Shown: positions 1 to 10,535 of the stretch, piece after piece | How the letters are laid out: each line of letters opens with the position of its first letter | Numbering within the stretch: the first letter of the stretch is position 1 | DNA from: Perkinsus olseni | Lineage: Eukaryota > Perkinsozoa > Perkinsida > Perkinsidae | DNA length: 18,860 nucleotides | Assembly: GCA_013115135.1 (NCBI GenBank) | Contig: JABANP010000760.1 | Coordinates: 1 to 18,860 of the forward strand | Direction of reading: 5' to 3' | Made by a program: the position numbers and the translations under genes | Notes under the pieces: generated by a model | The model's database searches: none | Told to the model about the DNA's origin: nothing | Seen by the model: only the letters and a program-made list of their open reading frames with translations

Positions 1-61
1 GCAGCTAGAATAAATACCTGGCCTCGATAAGAGCCTCTTGTCACTGTATCAGCCAGTCAAT

Positions 62-80
62 CACGCCTCTCAGAGGCGTG
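62..80. repeat. Perfect 19 bp palindrome with 1-nt centre
   Basis: The left arm CACGCCTCT (62-70) is followed by a single C and its exact reverse complement (72-80). It lies in the leftmost stretch, 1-742, where I see no convincing gene. A 92-codon minus-strand ORF at 241-519 is open, but I recognise nothing in it. The same stretch has a smaller palindrome of the same design at 524-538 (GTCTCGT, one G, ACGAGAC). Confidence 0.85.
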
Positions 81-742
81 GTATCAGGACCGTAGAGGTA
101 GCGTGGTTGCGGCGTACCAAGAAGTCTAACGCTTCTTACGCTGCAAGGACTCAGATCAGAGTTTGAGATGATAGTGGATTGCTGCAACGAGCCAAGTCTT
201 AGAGGAACATTGTAAGAGCACGTAATACCCGATCAACAGGTTATGGCTGGGAGGCTCGAGACACCGTACCCCATAGCCCGTAAACCTCATTTAAAAAGAA
301 GTACTGGAGCCGGTCCAGTGAAGCGTTGCCGAACTTCATGCCCTCATCTTGTGGACCACAAGTTGTGGTCAACTGTTGGAGGTCCCGATGTTTTCGTTGG
401 CTGCCGTCAGAAGAGACTTCAATAATCAGGACTTCTTCGGGAGAAGTATCATAAGCTCCGAGACGAGACGGCCATCGGAGTGGAGACGAGACGGCTGGAA
501 CTGCTGTTGGTGACAGCAACGGCGTCTCGTGACGAGACTCTCGTCTTTAACGTGCATGGAGCGAGATCGGTGTCGTGCGCCGCAGATTCAACAACCTACG
601 CCATCTGTTGAGAGTAAACTTGATTGAAAATGGTTGAGAACTATTGAAGCGCTCTCAAATAACTCTGCATTTACGCTGTTCAATGGTGATGCCTATACGC
701 CCCTCCACAGTCCTATGCTTCGCAGTTCATAACCTCGGAGTT

Positions 743-1186
743 TCAAGGCCTAAACAATTCAGGCCAAATCTTAGCAGTTGGTTGAAACTCGACAAATCGT
801 AGGAAATTTCCATTCCGCTGATGTCGACTGTCCGTGAAACTGATCGACATCTCATCATCGAGGTGCATTTGGAGGATGATCCGTGTGTTGCGCTGCAGAT
901 GCGTATTTTGTGATATGATCATCAGTATTACAAGGAACCTCAGGTCATCCGCCGTGGCTGAGTCACGTCCACACAGCCATGGCATCACCCTGATGGTGAC
1001 GAGACGTTTCGGTTGAGAGAGATAAGTGGCTGTCTGAGTAATGGACGGAGCAATGCCCAGGGCAGCGCTTGGTTTGGGATAACGCTGCTGCTCAGCTACT
1101 ACGGTAGTACTACCACCGCACCTCCGGCTGAGGAGTCTCAACTTTGACATCAAATAGATCAGCTCAAGCACTTGATCATTCATCAT
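743..1186 (-). pseudogene. Decayed relative of the globular part of the 1782-2852 gene
   Basis: A 147-codon minus-strand ORF resembles, in its middle (residues about 80-120, bases 949-827), the globular region of the gene at 1782-2852. Here it reads DDLRFLVILMI then LQMHLDDEMSISFTDS; there it reads DDILRIAVILII then LRLHYNDSMTITFVDS. The shared pattern is L-x-[LM]-H-x-[ND]-D-x-M-[TS]-I-[TS]-F-x-D-S, after a hydrophobic LRxxVILxI strand and a gap of about 7 residues. A weaker match continues as VEF. After the stop at 743 I cannot follow the remaining C-terminal part of the larger copy, and the first 70 residues look non-coding. I therefore read it as a truncated, diverged tandem copy. The domain is not one I recognise, and an exon of a working gene cannot be excluded. 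Confidence 0.45.
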
Positions 1187-1327
1187 TCAGAGTGCTCGAA
1201 TCAGAACGTTATGCCTCGAAAAGTGGCCGTCAATGACGTAATTTGGTACTTGCTGCTCGCGTCGGGCTTGGTGGAAGTCCTCTGAGCCATGGTTGAGCTA
1301 GCGTAGACGTCAATGACAGAACGTGTA

Positions 1328-1747
1328 CGGCGTACACTGTACGCCGACATTCACCATTATCCAAAAAGAAAGTCGAGTGCTAACGACCTAAATAACAGAC
1401 CATCAGTCAAGCTCGCCGGATGCCATCCGGCGGATGGTCATCAACGACCAGCCAGGATAGACTTTTCGTGCTCGGGAGCTGCGCGGAACAACCATCGTCG
1501 AGAGTGGAGCTGTCGACAATGCGGGGAAGCGGGGCTCAGGACGGGTTGCCACGACCACCGCAGACCACCGATGAACTGTCCTGGACAGTTCATCGTGTAT
1601 AGGCAAATACAAATAACTCATTGCGATGGGTTATTTTTATAACCCATGGACAGCCTGTCCATTGCCCGACACATGTATCAGACGCGACCTTATCTTCGAT
1701 AACCACAACACATCTGATAATCATTACGTCACGGCAGTGCCGTGACG
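1328..1747. repeat. Cluster of short perfect palindromes (hairpin array)
   Basis: Six perfect inverted repeats sit within 420 bp. They are: 1328-1346 (arm CGGCGTACA, centre C); 1414-1432 (arm CGCCGGAT, centre GCC); 1569-1595 (13-bp arm CGATGAACTGTCC, centre T); 1626-1647 (arm ATGGGTTAT, centre TTTT); 1646-1662 (arm ATGGACA, centre GCC, sharing two bases with the previous one); 1727-1747 (arm CGTCACGGCA, centre G). The arm sequences differ, so these are not copies of one repeat. No convincing gene lies in 1187-1781. Short ORFs here are on both strands and are broken up by the palindromes. Confidence 0.85.
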
Positions 1748-1781
1748 GCACGCATGCTGGAAGCACTCGGAACGTCACATT

Positions 1782-2852
1782 TCACATCCGGACATCCCCT
1801 ACTTTCCCATATCTTTTAGCTCGGGACACCGCTTCGCCCATGTTCTCGGAGATGAAGTTCTTCATCCAATCCTTTCCAGGCTTGTACCCTTTAGGAGGAG
1901 TTTGTTCGATCGTCTCGATTAACTGTGAGCAAGTCAAGGTATACATGCAGTACTCCAGTGCTTTGTAGATGTCCTCCAGTAGATGGCCAATAGGATAAAG
2001 TCTACCCATTTTCCTGAGGATTTCCTCTGAGTCGCCCTTGAACTCGACCTTGGTGTTACTCTCGGAGTCCACGAAAGTGATTGTCATCGAATCATTGTAG
2101 TGGAGCCTAAGGAATCGGACGTTGAGTACATGGAGCGGGACATACGGGGCCCTTGATTCAACGCTAGAGTTGATGATGAGTATTACAGCGATTCGAAGGA
2201 TGTCATCTTTTGTCCCAATTCTTTCGATCCGCTTCGTGGCTCATACATCTCCCAGAGAACTCTATGGCAAGACATATCATTGGACACGGATATGAAGCTG
2301 TCCAAGCGACGAATTGTGCACCGGCCAGGTTCAGTCTTTACCTGAGAGTGATATAACAGAACGATTGATCACAAGGAATGTTGTCGAGTGGCCACTCATA
2401 TACCTGTTCGTTGAAGGACAGCAGCCCGGACATGCGGGTATCGAGTTTCTTCACTGTTTCTCGCAGCCTCTTGTTCTCATTATACAGCTCAGACACCCTA
2501 GCGGAGGATGCATCATCCTGCGCCAGACTCTTAGTCCGCGATGTCGATGTGTAACTCCGACACTTGCTTGGTTAAGGTGGCCACCTTCTCGGTCAGTTTG
2601 GAGAACCTCTCGGACATCTTGGTAACTTTTTCGGTCAGTTTAGTCAACCCATTGGACAGCTTCGACATTTGTTCCTTCAGCGTGTCGGTGTGATCCAAGG
2701 ACGCACACTCCGCCTGATGAGCCCGAAGAGGTGTTGCAAAACTCTGAGAACCTAGTTCTATGACTACCGGCTCTCGTGATGGCCTGCGACGCCCACCCGA
2801 GCCCTTGGAAGCGGCTCGTACTGTCATCCCCCGGGTCATTATCGTCATCCAT
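1782..2852 (-). pseudogene. Coiled-coil plus globular protein gene with broken reading frames
   Basis: Read from ATG at 2852 down. It begins with an acidic MDDDNDPGDD start. After a frame change comes a Lys/Ser/Leu heptad coiled coil (KLTEKVTKMSERFSKLTEK, ending at a stop at 2531). After another frame change the coil continues (ARVSELYNENKRLRETVKKL) to 2404. A normal-looking 62-nt GTATAT...CAG intron (2403-2342) follows, then VKTEPGRCTIRRLDSF... (2341-2183). The frame that is then coding-like starts about 2240 and runs to 1782: DDILRIAVILII, then LRLHYNDSMTITFVDS, then an Ile/Leu/Tyr-rich segment. The three frame changes (near 2800, 2530 and 2220) have no good intron to explain them, so this is either a recent pseudogene or sequence with indel errors. 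I do not recognise the globular domain. A related fragment lies downstream at 743-1186. That the pieces belong together is inferred from order, strand and coil continuity. Confidence 0.5.
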
Positions 2853-4756
2853 GGCAATGCCCAGTGAGCAAGATTCACCATTACAAAAAGGGAGTATAGC
2901 ACTGTTCAAGTTCGCAGTCTTCGACGTAATACCTGTTCGAGGTCGAGGATAATCATAACTTCGATTCGGATGTGGCACCGATCGTTTTCTTCCAAGAAGA
3001 GAATGTGGCAACCTCAGTGTAGGCTGCCGGCAGGGCATTTTCCAACAATTTGTGAAAAATCCGGAATACGAATTTCGCGCGTAGTAGGCTCTCGCCCAAA
3101 AGTGGCTACTACTAGTAGCCACACATTGCTAGTAGTGACATGACACTCGTTGCTTCGGACTTTCTAGATAAATCGGCCCCTCAGGGCCGGTTAGGTTAGG
3201 AGCCACGTGAGTCGGGTGATCCCTAAGGGTCCCATTCTGACGCGCGTTCGGGACCCTCATGATTCATTTCTCAGCGGGATATTGGACTTGGGGGAGAATC
3301 AGTATTCTCATGGGCCAGTATAGACTAGTTGCTCGGATCGGGGATGTTGTCGAGATCATCCGTCAACACAACCATGAGTGAGTGCAAAAGGCCTTTATCC
3401 GATTGCTCTTGCTGCTACGGGGATATGTCTAGTAAAACGGTTGGGCGGGCGATCTTCACACGAATTAATTATTCGCAGGCGATCTGACTTGTTTACTGAT
3501 TGCTAGTCTTTGAGTAGCCGTATTGAGAGCTTGGTCGCTGCCCCTGCATCTTTGGTGCGATGGGCGAGCAGCCGACCGTTATCCCTATGCCAAGAACCCG
3601 CGTAGGATCGACCCGCACGCACGGCATTCTGTGTAGAGGGACACTTCAGAGCGGTTTCAAGGAGATCCGCAGCTCCTTTACGAATTTGCGTGAGTGACAG
3701 ATATTTTGGTCGACACTGAGTGACTGTTTCACGCATGATAAGAAAACCGCTTAGCCCTAAGTGCCCGGAATTGAGCCTTCAACGGGAGGTGAATGGATGG
3801 TCCCTTCGGCGCCGAGCCCACGTCACGCCTCCTGCTCGAAGTCCGCTCGAAAATTTTCAAGAATATCTTGAGTGGGTGAGGAGGTTAAGATGGGGCCTCA
3901 TAAGTTAGGTCTCAATTCTCAAGGCGAGGCTGCCTGAATTGAGATCATCCAGCGCCCCTGCTTGATGTGCCTTGTGAACTGCGTAGATCATCAACCGTCA
4001 AACATCATCTTCAACTTCCATCATGCATGTCACGGGAATACTCGGGGACCTCTTCCGAGCATCTGCTGCCGCCAGCACCGTTGGATGATAGCCGTGCATA
4101 GAGCGTAGTCGGCCCGAGCTACCATCGGTGAACTCACCAAGCGTAATCTTGAAAAAGGTCAAAATTTTCCGTCGAATAAGACCCGGCGATATCTGGATAT
4201 CTCGCCCAGCAGATGGCCCGGCTACTTCGGAAGTTGTGTGGATTGCGTTACACAGTTTGCGTGTTCGAGCTCGCAATCGCTAACGAGAGCTCTGCCGCCG
4301 AGCAGAGCCTCTGCGCTGCCTCACGGAGTTCGTGGCACGACCGCAGTTGCTTCTCGTCGACAGTGAAAGGCCAGCGGTCGGTATCATCGTGGATAGACTG
4401 TTGCCAGGCAGGCACGAGACACGCGCTAACGTTTTTACCCGGTGAAAGCCATGCGTCATGCGCAGTTGCTCATCTTCGTGGACCGCCTTTGAAATTCAGA
4501 ATCAGTCTGTTGGAGACCCCTGAGAATTATTTTGGCGGAAAGTTTGCCTGCTGTATGAAATTTGCATTGGAGAGTCGACAGGCCTCCTTAAGATAAAAAG
4601 TCTCGTTGACAGCATCTTCAATCAGCACTGTGCCATCTTCTAGTGGTTTGGGGAGGGCTGCCAGAGGTGGTAAAGGCGTGCAGCAGAGCAGGTGTAGTTA
4701 CAGGCGTGTGACATAACGAGCATCCCTCGTGCAGTTTTTTGTCTCATCATTTTTTG
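2853..4756. other. Intergenic region, no convincing gene
   Basis: I find no supported gene here. Minus-strand ORFs at 3503-3736 (with a segment YLSLTQIRKGAADLLETALK) and 3998-4276 are open and of plausible composition, but I recognise neither. The plus-strand ORF at 4213-4596 looks random. Structure visible here: a perfect palindrome at 3102-3122 (arm GTGGCTACT, centre ACT), a CGGCCC...GGGCCG hairpin near 3173-3188, and a 9-bp-arm inverted repeat (TCTCAATTC, 3910-3918 with 3936-3944). The last 22 bases before 4757 follow a possible acceptor AG at 4735 and may be the 5' leader of the next gene. Confidence 0.5.
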
Positions 4757-7700
4757 ATGTCCTTCTGGAATTTCCTGGGATTGAGTGGGGAGGAAGAGGT
4801 GCAGAAGCCGCCGGCACCAGTGCAACAACAGCAACAGCCAGCTGCCACGGTAGTAGCATGGGTAGATATACTGGTTTAAGGTCGTGGAAGCCGATACCGC
4901 CTTCGATCATGTGGTCGCAAACGGCGGGGCATGAACGCGAGGTGCCCTATGTGCAACGCTAGTGCTGGTTTTGGCCCTGCGCTGATTCCGTAGATGAGGT
5001 CTGGCGTTGTCAGAGTTTTCTTTCAGACTCAACAGCGTCCTCAAAGTAAATCCCCAGGGATGGTGCGGACGACGGTATCTCCGAGTGTGGCCACTGGTGG
5101 ATACTCGGCACCAGCTGTACCACTACCCAGAAGGCCCCCGCAGGCTGCCCATCATAAAGGCGATGGGAGATCAGCCGCTGATAGGAGTAGTAGTCGTGTA
5201 GGGGACGTAGATGTAGCGTATGCAGAACGTAGAGCGTGTAGAGCTCAGCCGAGTCGATGAGAGGAGGCGAGCCCTTGCTGTCAGGTTCCTCGATAAGTAG
5301 CAGCGTCACTTCTATGACGTCCAAGACGCCATCGTTGGGGGGCCGGGCCGCGGGAGGGCACAGTCAGTTCAGTTTTGTTAATAAGCCTCCGGTTGCGGCG
5401 TCCTCGAAGAGTGGCCCGAGTGCCTTTGGTTTTATCAACCGCCCGAATCAGAAAGTGGGGGAGAAGCCTCCCCCGCCGCCGCCTCCACCCCCGGCAAGAA
5501 CGCCAAGCCCGTCAGCTGGGGCAGCTTCGCCTGCTAGCTCAATTGGCGGGCCGGGCGCGATGGGCGGTGGGAAGGATGACGATTCGGCAAACAATAAGGG
5601 AACCGGTCGGCCGCTGCAAAGTCCGAGGTCGACGGGGAGTATCAATGTGGAACTGCCAAGTGTAGTAGTGGGCCATTGGGTTGTGTTAGCGCGCATACCA
5701 CTCCTTTGCTAACTCCCGATGGTGCTTGTCAGTCACGGAAGCTGTACCGTGATGAGAAGACTCAGCTGAGTGTCCGACGGAAGTCTAGTTTAGCGGAGTA
5801 TAAAACGGCGGTGCTGAGCATCTTGAAAAGCACGTCCCGGGAAAACGACGTCATTAATCAATTGAAAGCTGTACTGGACCGGCAGAACCGGCTGGTGGAG
5901 GAGGTAGTATTCTCATTACCTCAGCTGGAGAAGCGTCGCGCCGTCATTCGTGAGATCCCGCGTTCGTTTCCTATCGAGAGTATTTCACGGCGCATTAGCT
6001 CGGGAGTGAATATCTGGCGCTCTCGGTCCAGTGGATAGCACCGCCCAACTTGACTGCGGAGTACACGCTTCTTGACAGGAGCAGTATGATGAGGCGTCCG
6101 AGATGGAGAATGAGGTGACCAGTGCTCGAGGGGCATTCATCGATCTCTGGCGAGGCATGGCGGATCGGGCAGGCCAAATGCGGTCAGTGAGGGTAGTAGA
6201 GGGGTTGGGGAAGGGCCACAAGAAAGGGGGATGCCAGTGCGATAAGATCTTCCGAGGGTAGTCGCATATTTCCTCGAAGAAGGATAGTCAACGCCCTGAT
6301 TAGCATGAATAGATGTTGTGGCGAACGTCCTCTTCCCGATACCAGAATGATAGTTCGCCAACCCAGCGGCGGATGCCAATTCTTCACTCAGCGGAAGCCT
6401 AAGACTGATTGACCCCTGTCCCTCGCGGTCGGTGGTTGTCACATTTGGCCGAGTGATTACCTCGATGAGTGACTCGTATGGACTTCCACGCCAAGTGCAC
6501 TATTGTGTCCCAGGAACGAAAGCCTAGGGATGTTGTTTCAGGCGACCCTCAGGGATCTCGATGACAAGTCAATGCAAGCAACGGCTGGGCGGATTACTGT
6601 AGTTCAGGAGTAATATGGGGAATGAGAGGCGCTTCGCTCCAGCTGCGGAGATCATGGGGGGGACGCTCAGATTTGAACTATGCACGTCGAATTGAGTGCC
6701 GATAGTGCTGCATCTACTGTCGTCGGTAGTTCGATGTTTCGAGCAACGTCATCGTTATGGAATGCACTCGTCCAGGGCCATAGCAATTGTGAGTAGCTCG
6801 TCGGAATTCTCAGGCAACTAGCTGCCCTGCGTAGTGATGGAGAAGAGCACGCTACTTCCTCCGTCGATAATGACGGACGTCTACAACAGCAACGAGCGGT
6901 CTTGGAGGCCGATGTGAAGAGTCTAGAGGAGATGAGAGCGGCGAATAGAGCCGAGGAGTAGTGCGGGGGCAGGGAGCGCTCATCGCGTACCAAGTTACTA
7001 CCGGAATTCGCACGCATCGTTGATGGCGAGAGGCCCATCGCGCTCTTACGCTCGGCTCAGCAGGCGGCCCTATTTCCAGCCTGTCCTTTGGATCACAACG
7101 ATGAGAGTAGAGTCGTTAAAAGAGGCTTCGAAAGATCAGAATTGTAAAGCGCAAACTGGTGGTATCGAGGCGGGCAATTCTCAGGGCAGAAATAAGAGCC
7201 GCTCGAAGCTCGGTAGAGGACGCTATTAAGGAAGTCACCGGGCCGATCGACGAGGAGCGGCGGCAGGTGGTGGAGGAAAGAGATCAGATGGATGACAAGA
7301 TCAAGAGGCTTCAGGAAGAGTTAGCTGAGGCACAGTAATAGTCGCGTTCTCGTCACGCGCCACGAAATTGCGGTCGTTAGAGCGTAGAACGATGGAGGAC
7401 TCATGGAGCAATGAGTGCTGCGCGACTACCGAGAGGTCCATGAGCGGAGCGTAGCAGTATTCATTTGTCGGTTTATCAGGGCGAAGAGAGACGAGTGTGA
7501 CGAGAAGATGAGCCGGTTGGACGGGGAGATCTCAGCCGCCCGTGGGAAGGTACGTAGTTGCGTTTGAGTAGGTGCGGGGCAATGGCTGGGGGATCGGTTT
7601 ACGTCCGCGACGTCCGCATCCGCGTGCGGACTCTGCACACCTGTTTCACGCGGTTGATACAACATTCCCATCGCCATTCCCCAGCCGATGAGTACTCTTA

Positions 7701-10207
7701 TATCTCTATCGTAATATCTCGTAATTGCTCTGAGCGTTCGTCAACCTCGCGATAGATCTCCTATGTGGCTGTTGATTCAGTTCCGAGATCAGCTCAGTAA
7801 TGTCGAGGCAGCTGAAGAGAAGTTCAGTAGGAAGGCTAAGGCGATGGAGTTGAAGGAGGAGATCATCGACCAGCAACGGAAAGCCATTCAGAAACGGTAG
7901 TGGGGGTTGCGTCGCTAATAGTAGACAATTTCGCGGTCACGTCTGGCTGGGAAGGCAAAACTCATTCGGGTTTCATATTTTTCTCCAGAGAGAATCGGAT
8001 ATTTCATCAGTGAAATTTTTGGAGTCTTGTGTAACCTCCTCAGAGAAGACGAAATTAAGCAACGGCGAGAGGAGAAGTTGGCGAGCCGTCGGAAACTGGA
8101 AGAGGAGCTCGGCGCTCTCGACAGCGCTTGCAAGGCCACTGGGCAATGGGTAAGATTCCCAGTCCGCGGCAAGCGCCTGCATTTGTCGTCCCCGATAGTC
8201 GCGTTGTTATGCTGGGGTCGATTCCAGCCAGTCGCTGCGGCGATCTTTCCGTCGCTTCAGCTCGCGTCATCTGATAAGTTGGGGCCATCCGCAGAGGCGG
8301 GTGTTGATTCCATCGTTGAAGGCGCTGAGTTTAGGACAAAGCTCAGGCGGCAGGTGAGTCCAGAAGAGTAGAACAAACGGGCTTTAGCAACATTCTGGCG
8401 GCATTTAGCGCGCGCCCTGCGCCTTAGGTTGCTGATGTCGCGGATAAACTGTCATCATTGGATCTTGAGATTGGCCGGGTGAGAAGCCAACTGAATCTTT
8501 TGCAGCAGCGGCGACCTCAAGTGAGCAGAGGATTTCTATTTTTTGAGACGTAGAATTGATTATCAGATTGAGGAAGAGAAGCAGCAAGCAGTGCGCTCTC
8601 GGATGTTTGCGGAGGCCAAAAAGCTATCGGTAGGCAAAACTCCGATGATGGTTTATAACACCGTTGCTGCTGCTGACTGGTCGCTGATTTGCACTCCACC
8701 GCCAGCGATTCCGCCGTCCACGGGTGGGGAGGTTGGAGAAAAATATGAGCGGATAAATTGTACATTAAAGGTTGGCTTGGATCGAGCTTAGTATTTTGAA
8801 TGTGTTTCCTCTCACTCCGGAATTAGAATTTTTTTGGAGGATCGGGATAGAATTGGGACCGTTAGACTGCTCGGTGGGATGGGCTTGGCTGGTCAGGCCG
8901 AAGCCAAGTCCGTCGATGAGTCGATCACAAGCACTGAGACGTCCCTGAGAGATTTGCGGGACCAGAGCGCGGCTCTACGCCAGCAGCTCGACGAAGCTCA
9001 ATCGAAAGAAGACGGTCTCCTAGACGGCAGTACAGGTCAGAGGAAGAACGGCCTTCGCTCCGCTGTATTTGGGTATCATCTGTCAGACGCCCCGGGCTGT
9101 GAAGATATCCTCGAGAAACTAGCCCTGTCAGTAAAGGCCAGGCTGAAGGTCGTCCGCAGATTCGCTGAGGAGAAGGAAGATGGGCTGAAACCAGAGATCG
9201 AGATGTGAGTGCTCGACTGGCCATGAGCAGCTCATCTCATAAGTATCTCCTTCCACCGATGCCTCACTTCGGGCTGCGTGCCAACAGCGTGCGGGCGTCT
9301 CTTCGGTGCTACACCGAGGAGGTGCCTCGCCAATGCATCTCACACAACCATTGCGGCGTCCGAATCATTCCCGCCGTAGATAGTTGCTCGTGGGAGCTAG
9401 ACGTGGAGATAGGACCGATCTAGCACTTCAGGTTGGAAGCCTTGGACGCTGACATAGCCAAGCATTTGACGCCGGAGACTGAGGAGAAGTTGAAGTCACA
9501 GCTCGCTGATCTTGTCGACTCGTGGTCTCCCGAAGAGAAGGAGGGAGCATCGAAACACGATGATGAGGCGAAGTGACGGTTCTGAGGTGCGCTCTCATTA
9601 TAAAGCTGGGTCTGGCCAGGTCACCCGACAGCTCGGAAGGGGAGCCCCTCACATCAGGCGATGACGTGGGGGCTACGGGCTCTGACAGCTATGCACCAAG
9701 GTCATCCAGTAACGATGATACCGTGAAGACTGTGCGACTCTTGCTCTCTTGAGTTATCTTGCATTTTCTCAAATCTGACAGGTGTCGCCACCGGAAGATC
9801 GAGAGAAGGAAGACTCGAAAGATGTTCCCCAGCATGCAACTGAGGTTAGTATCAGTAGCTGCCGCTCAGGCCAAGACCGCCAGGAGCCATTCCATTCAGG
9901 AGGTCACGAGTACTCGCGTGGACGTGTTGGAGTCCGAGCTTGCTCAACCATCGCAGGCCGTGGGCGGTGTGGATACTCCTCCTTCTTCCGGCGGGAATGC
10001 CGAGGGAGCTCCGAGCGAGGGCGAAGGCGATACTGTTAACGCTGGTGAAGTCGAGACGGAGAAGACCGGCGAAACGATCGAAGAGCGGCAGCCTGCCTCA
10101 AAATGCGTGAGTTGGAAGTGCTATGCAGAGTTGGGATTGACTAGTTGCCGTGTTAGCCATCGCCACCACCAACAGCCCCCGAGGAGACTGGACTGTCGAA
10201 TGCTTGA
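4757..10207 (+). CDS. Multi-exon coiled-coil protein, about 969 aa, Pro-rich head and acidic tail
   Basis: I do not recognise the gene; the model is mine. Start ATG at 4757 gives MSFWNFLGLSGEEE, then a Gln run. Exons 1-3 (residues 1-222) are Pro/Ser/Gly-rich, with FSFVNKP at about 125 and FGFINRP at about 144 (a repeated F-x-F-[VI]-N-[KR]-P motif) and nine prolines at 158-166. From about residue 223 to 830 the exons encode charged, Leu-spaced helix typical of coiled coil (for example RRQVVEERDQMDDKIKRLQE; SRRKLEEELGAL; LRDQSAALRQQLDEAQSK). The last 140 residues are acidic and Ser/Glu/Pro-rich. Splice phases agree at every junction, and the summed exons (2910 nt) divide by three. Least certain are exons 5-7, the 5' side of exon 9 and the last exon (stop at 10205-10207). 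A structural or trafficking scaffold role is inference. The paired aromatic motifs look like short linear docking motifs. Confidence 0.75.
4757..10207 (+). other. Exon map of the coiled-coil gene (21 exons, 20 introns)
   Basis: Proposed exons: 4757-4849, 5027-5186, 5249-5661, 5733-6005, 6079-6186, 6542-6598, 6643-6695, 6814-6957, 7140-7334, 7480-7549, 7781-7896, 8044-8149, 8261-8353, 8428-8520, 8567-8629, 8897-9204, 9432-9572, 9620-9722, 9782-9844, 9900-10106, 10157-10207. All introns are GT-AG, 44 to 355 nt. Donors fall into two groups: GTAGT[AGT] (six of 20) and GTGAG[TCG] (five), with GTACGT and GTAAGA once each. Acceptors are mostly CAG, several after T-rich tracts. A CTAAC branch-like box is clear at 5709-5713. 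The end of exon 2 could instead be at 5195. The long introns 6187-6541, 6958-7139, 7550-7780 and 8630-8896 may hide further exons. Confidence 0.65.
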
Positions 10208-10535
10208 ATCGATATGCTTGCCTTTCAGTTCGTGTACTAACTTCATCCATCGAGACAATTGCGTTTTCACCTCCCCGAATGTTGTTGAGTTACATTCCAG
10301 TAGGGTCACAGTAGGCGATATAAAGACGCGAAAACCTCCAAGTCGCGTCCAGGTGGTGACGATGATATCGACATTTAACACAACACGAACCGATGAAAAG
10401 GACAACTTAACATCAGTAAGAAGTTCTTCTTATCTTCGAAAGGGACTCTCCCCCAACATCATCAGATTTGGCTGATCGAATGAGGGAAGGAGAAGCGAAA
10501 ACGGAACCCGTATGAGAAGCTTCTGAATGTCACAC
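10208..10535. other. Convergent intergenic spacer
   Basis: This 328-bp spacer separates the 3' ends of the plus-strand coiled-coil gene and the first minus-strand secreted-protein gene, so it should hold both 3' UTRs. An open frame runs on through it from the coiled-coil gene's last exons, but its composition (HRHHQQPPRR...) is not protein-like. I see no clear polyadenylation signal. Confidence 0.5.

Noticed and set aside
2200..2245. Programmed -1 frameshift in the minus-strand gene
   Set aside because: A run of A is present (ACAAAAG), but it does not fit the X-XXY-YYZ slippery pattern in the incoming frame, and two other unexplained breaks favour decay or sequence error.
3102..3122. Palindrome arm AGTAGCCAC recurring at 15062-15070 as ends of one element
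   Set aside because: A single 9-mer match 12 kb apart can occur by chance, and nothing else is shared.
3503..4596. Open frames at 3503-3736 (minus), 3998-4276 (minus) and 4213-4596 (plus) as genes
   Set aside because: No recognisable motifs, no splice or start context, and two of them overlap each other on opposite strands.
6137..6442. Minus-strand ORFs within the coiled-coil gene
   Set aside because: They overlap supported exon 5 and a long intron of the plus-strand gene and have no coherent domain.
9759..10475. 238-codon plus-strand ORF as one uninterrupted exon
   Set aside because: Only 9900-10106 looks coding in this frame. A phase-consistent upstream exon lies in another frame (9782-9844), and a GTGAGT donor follows at 10107.
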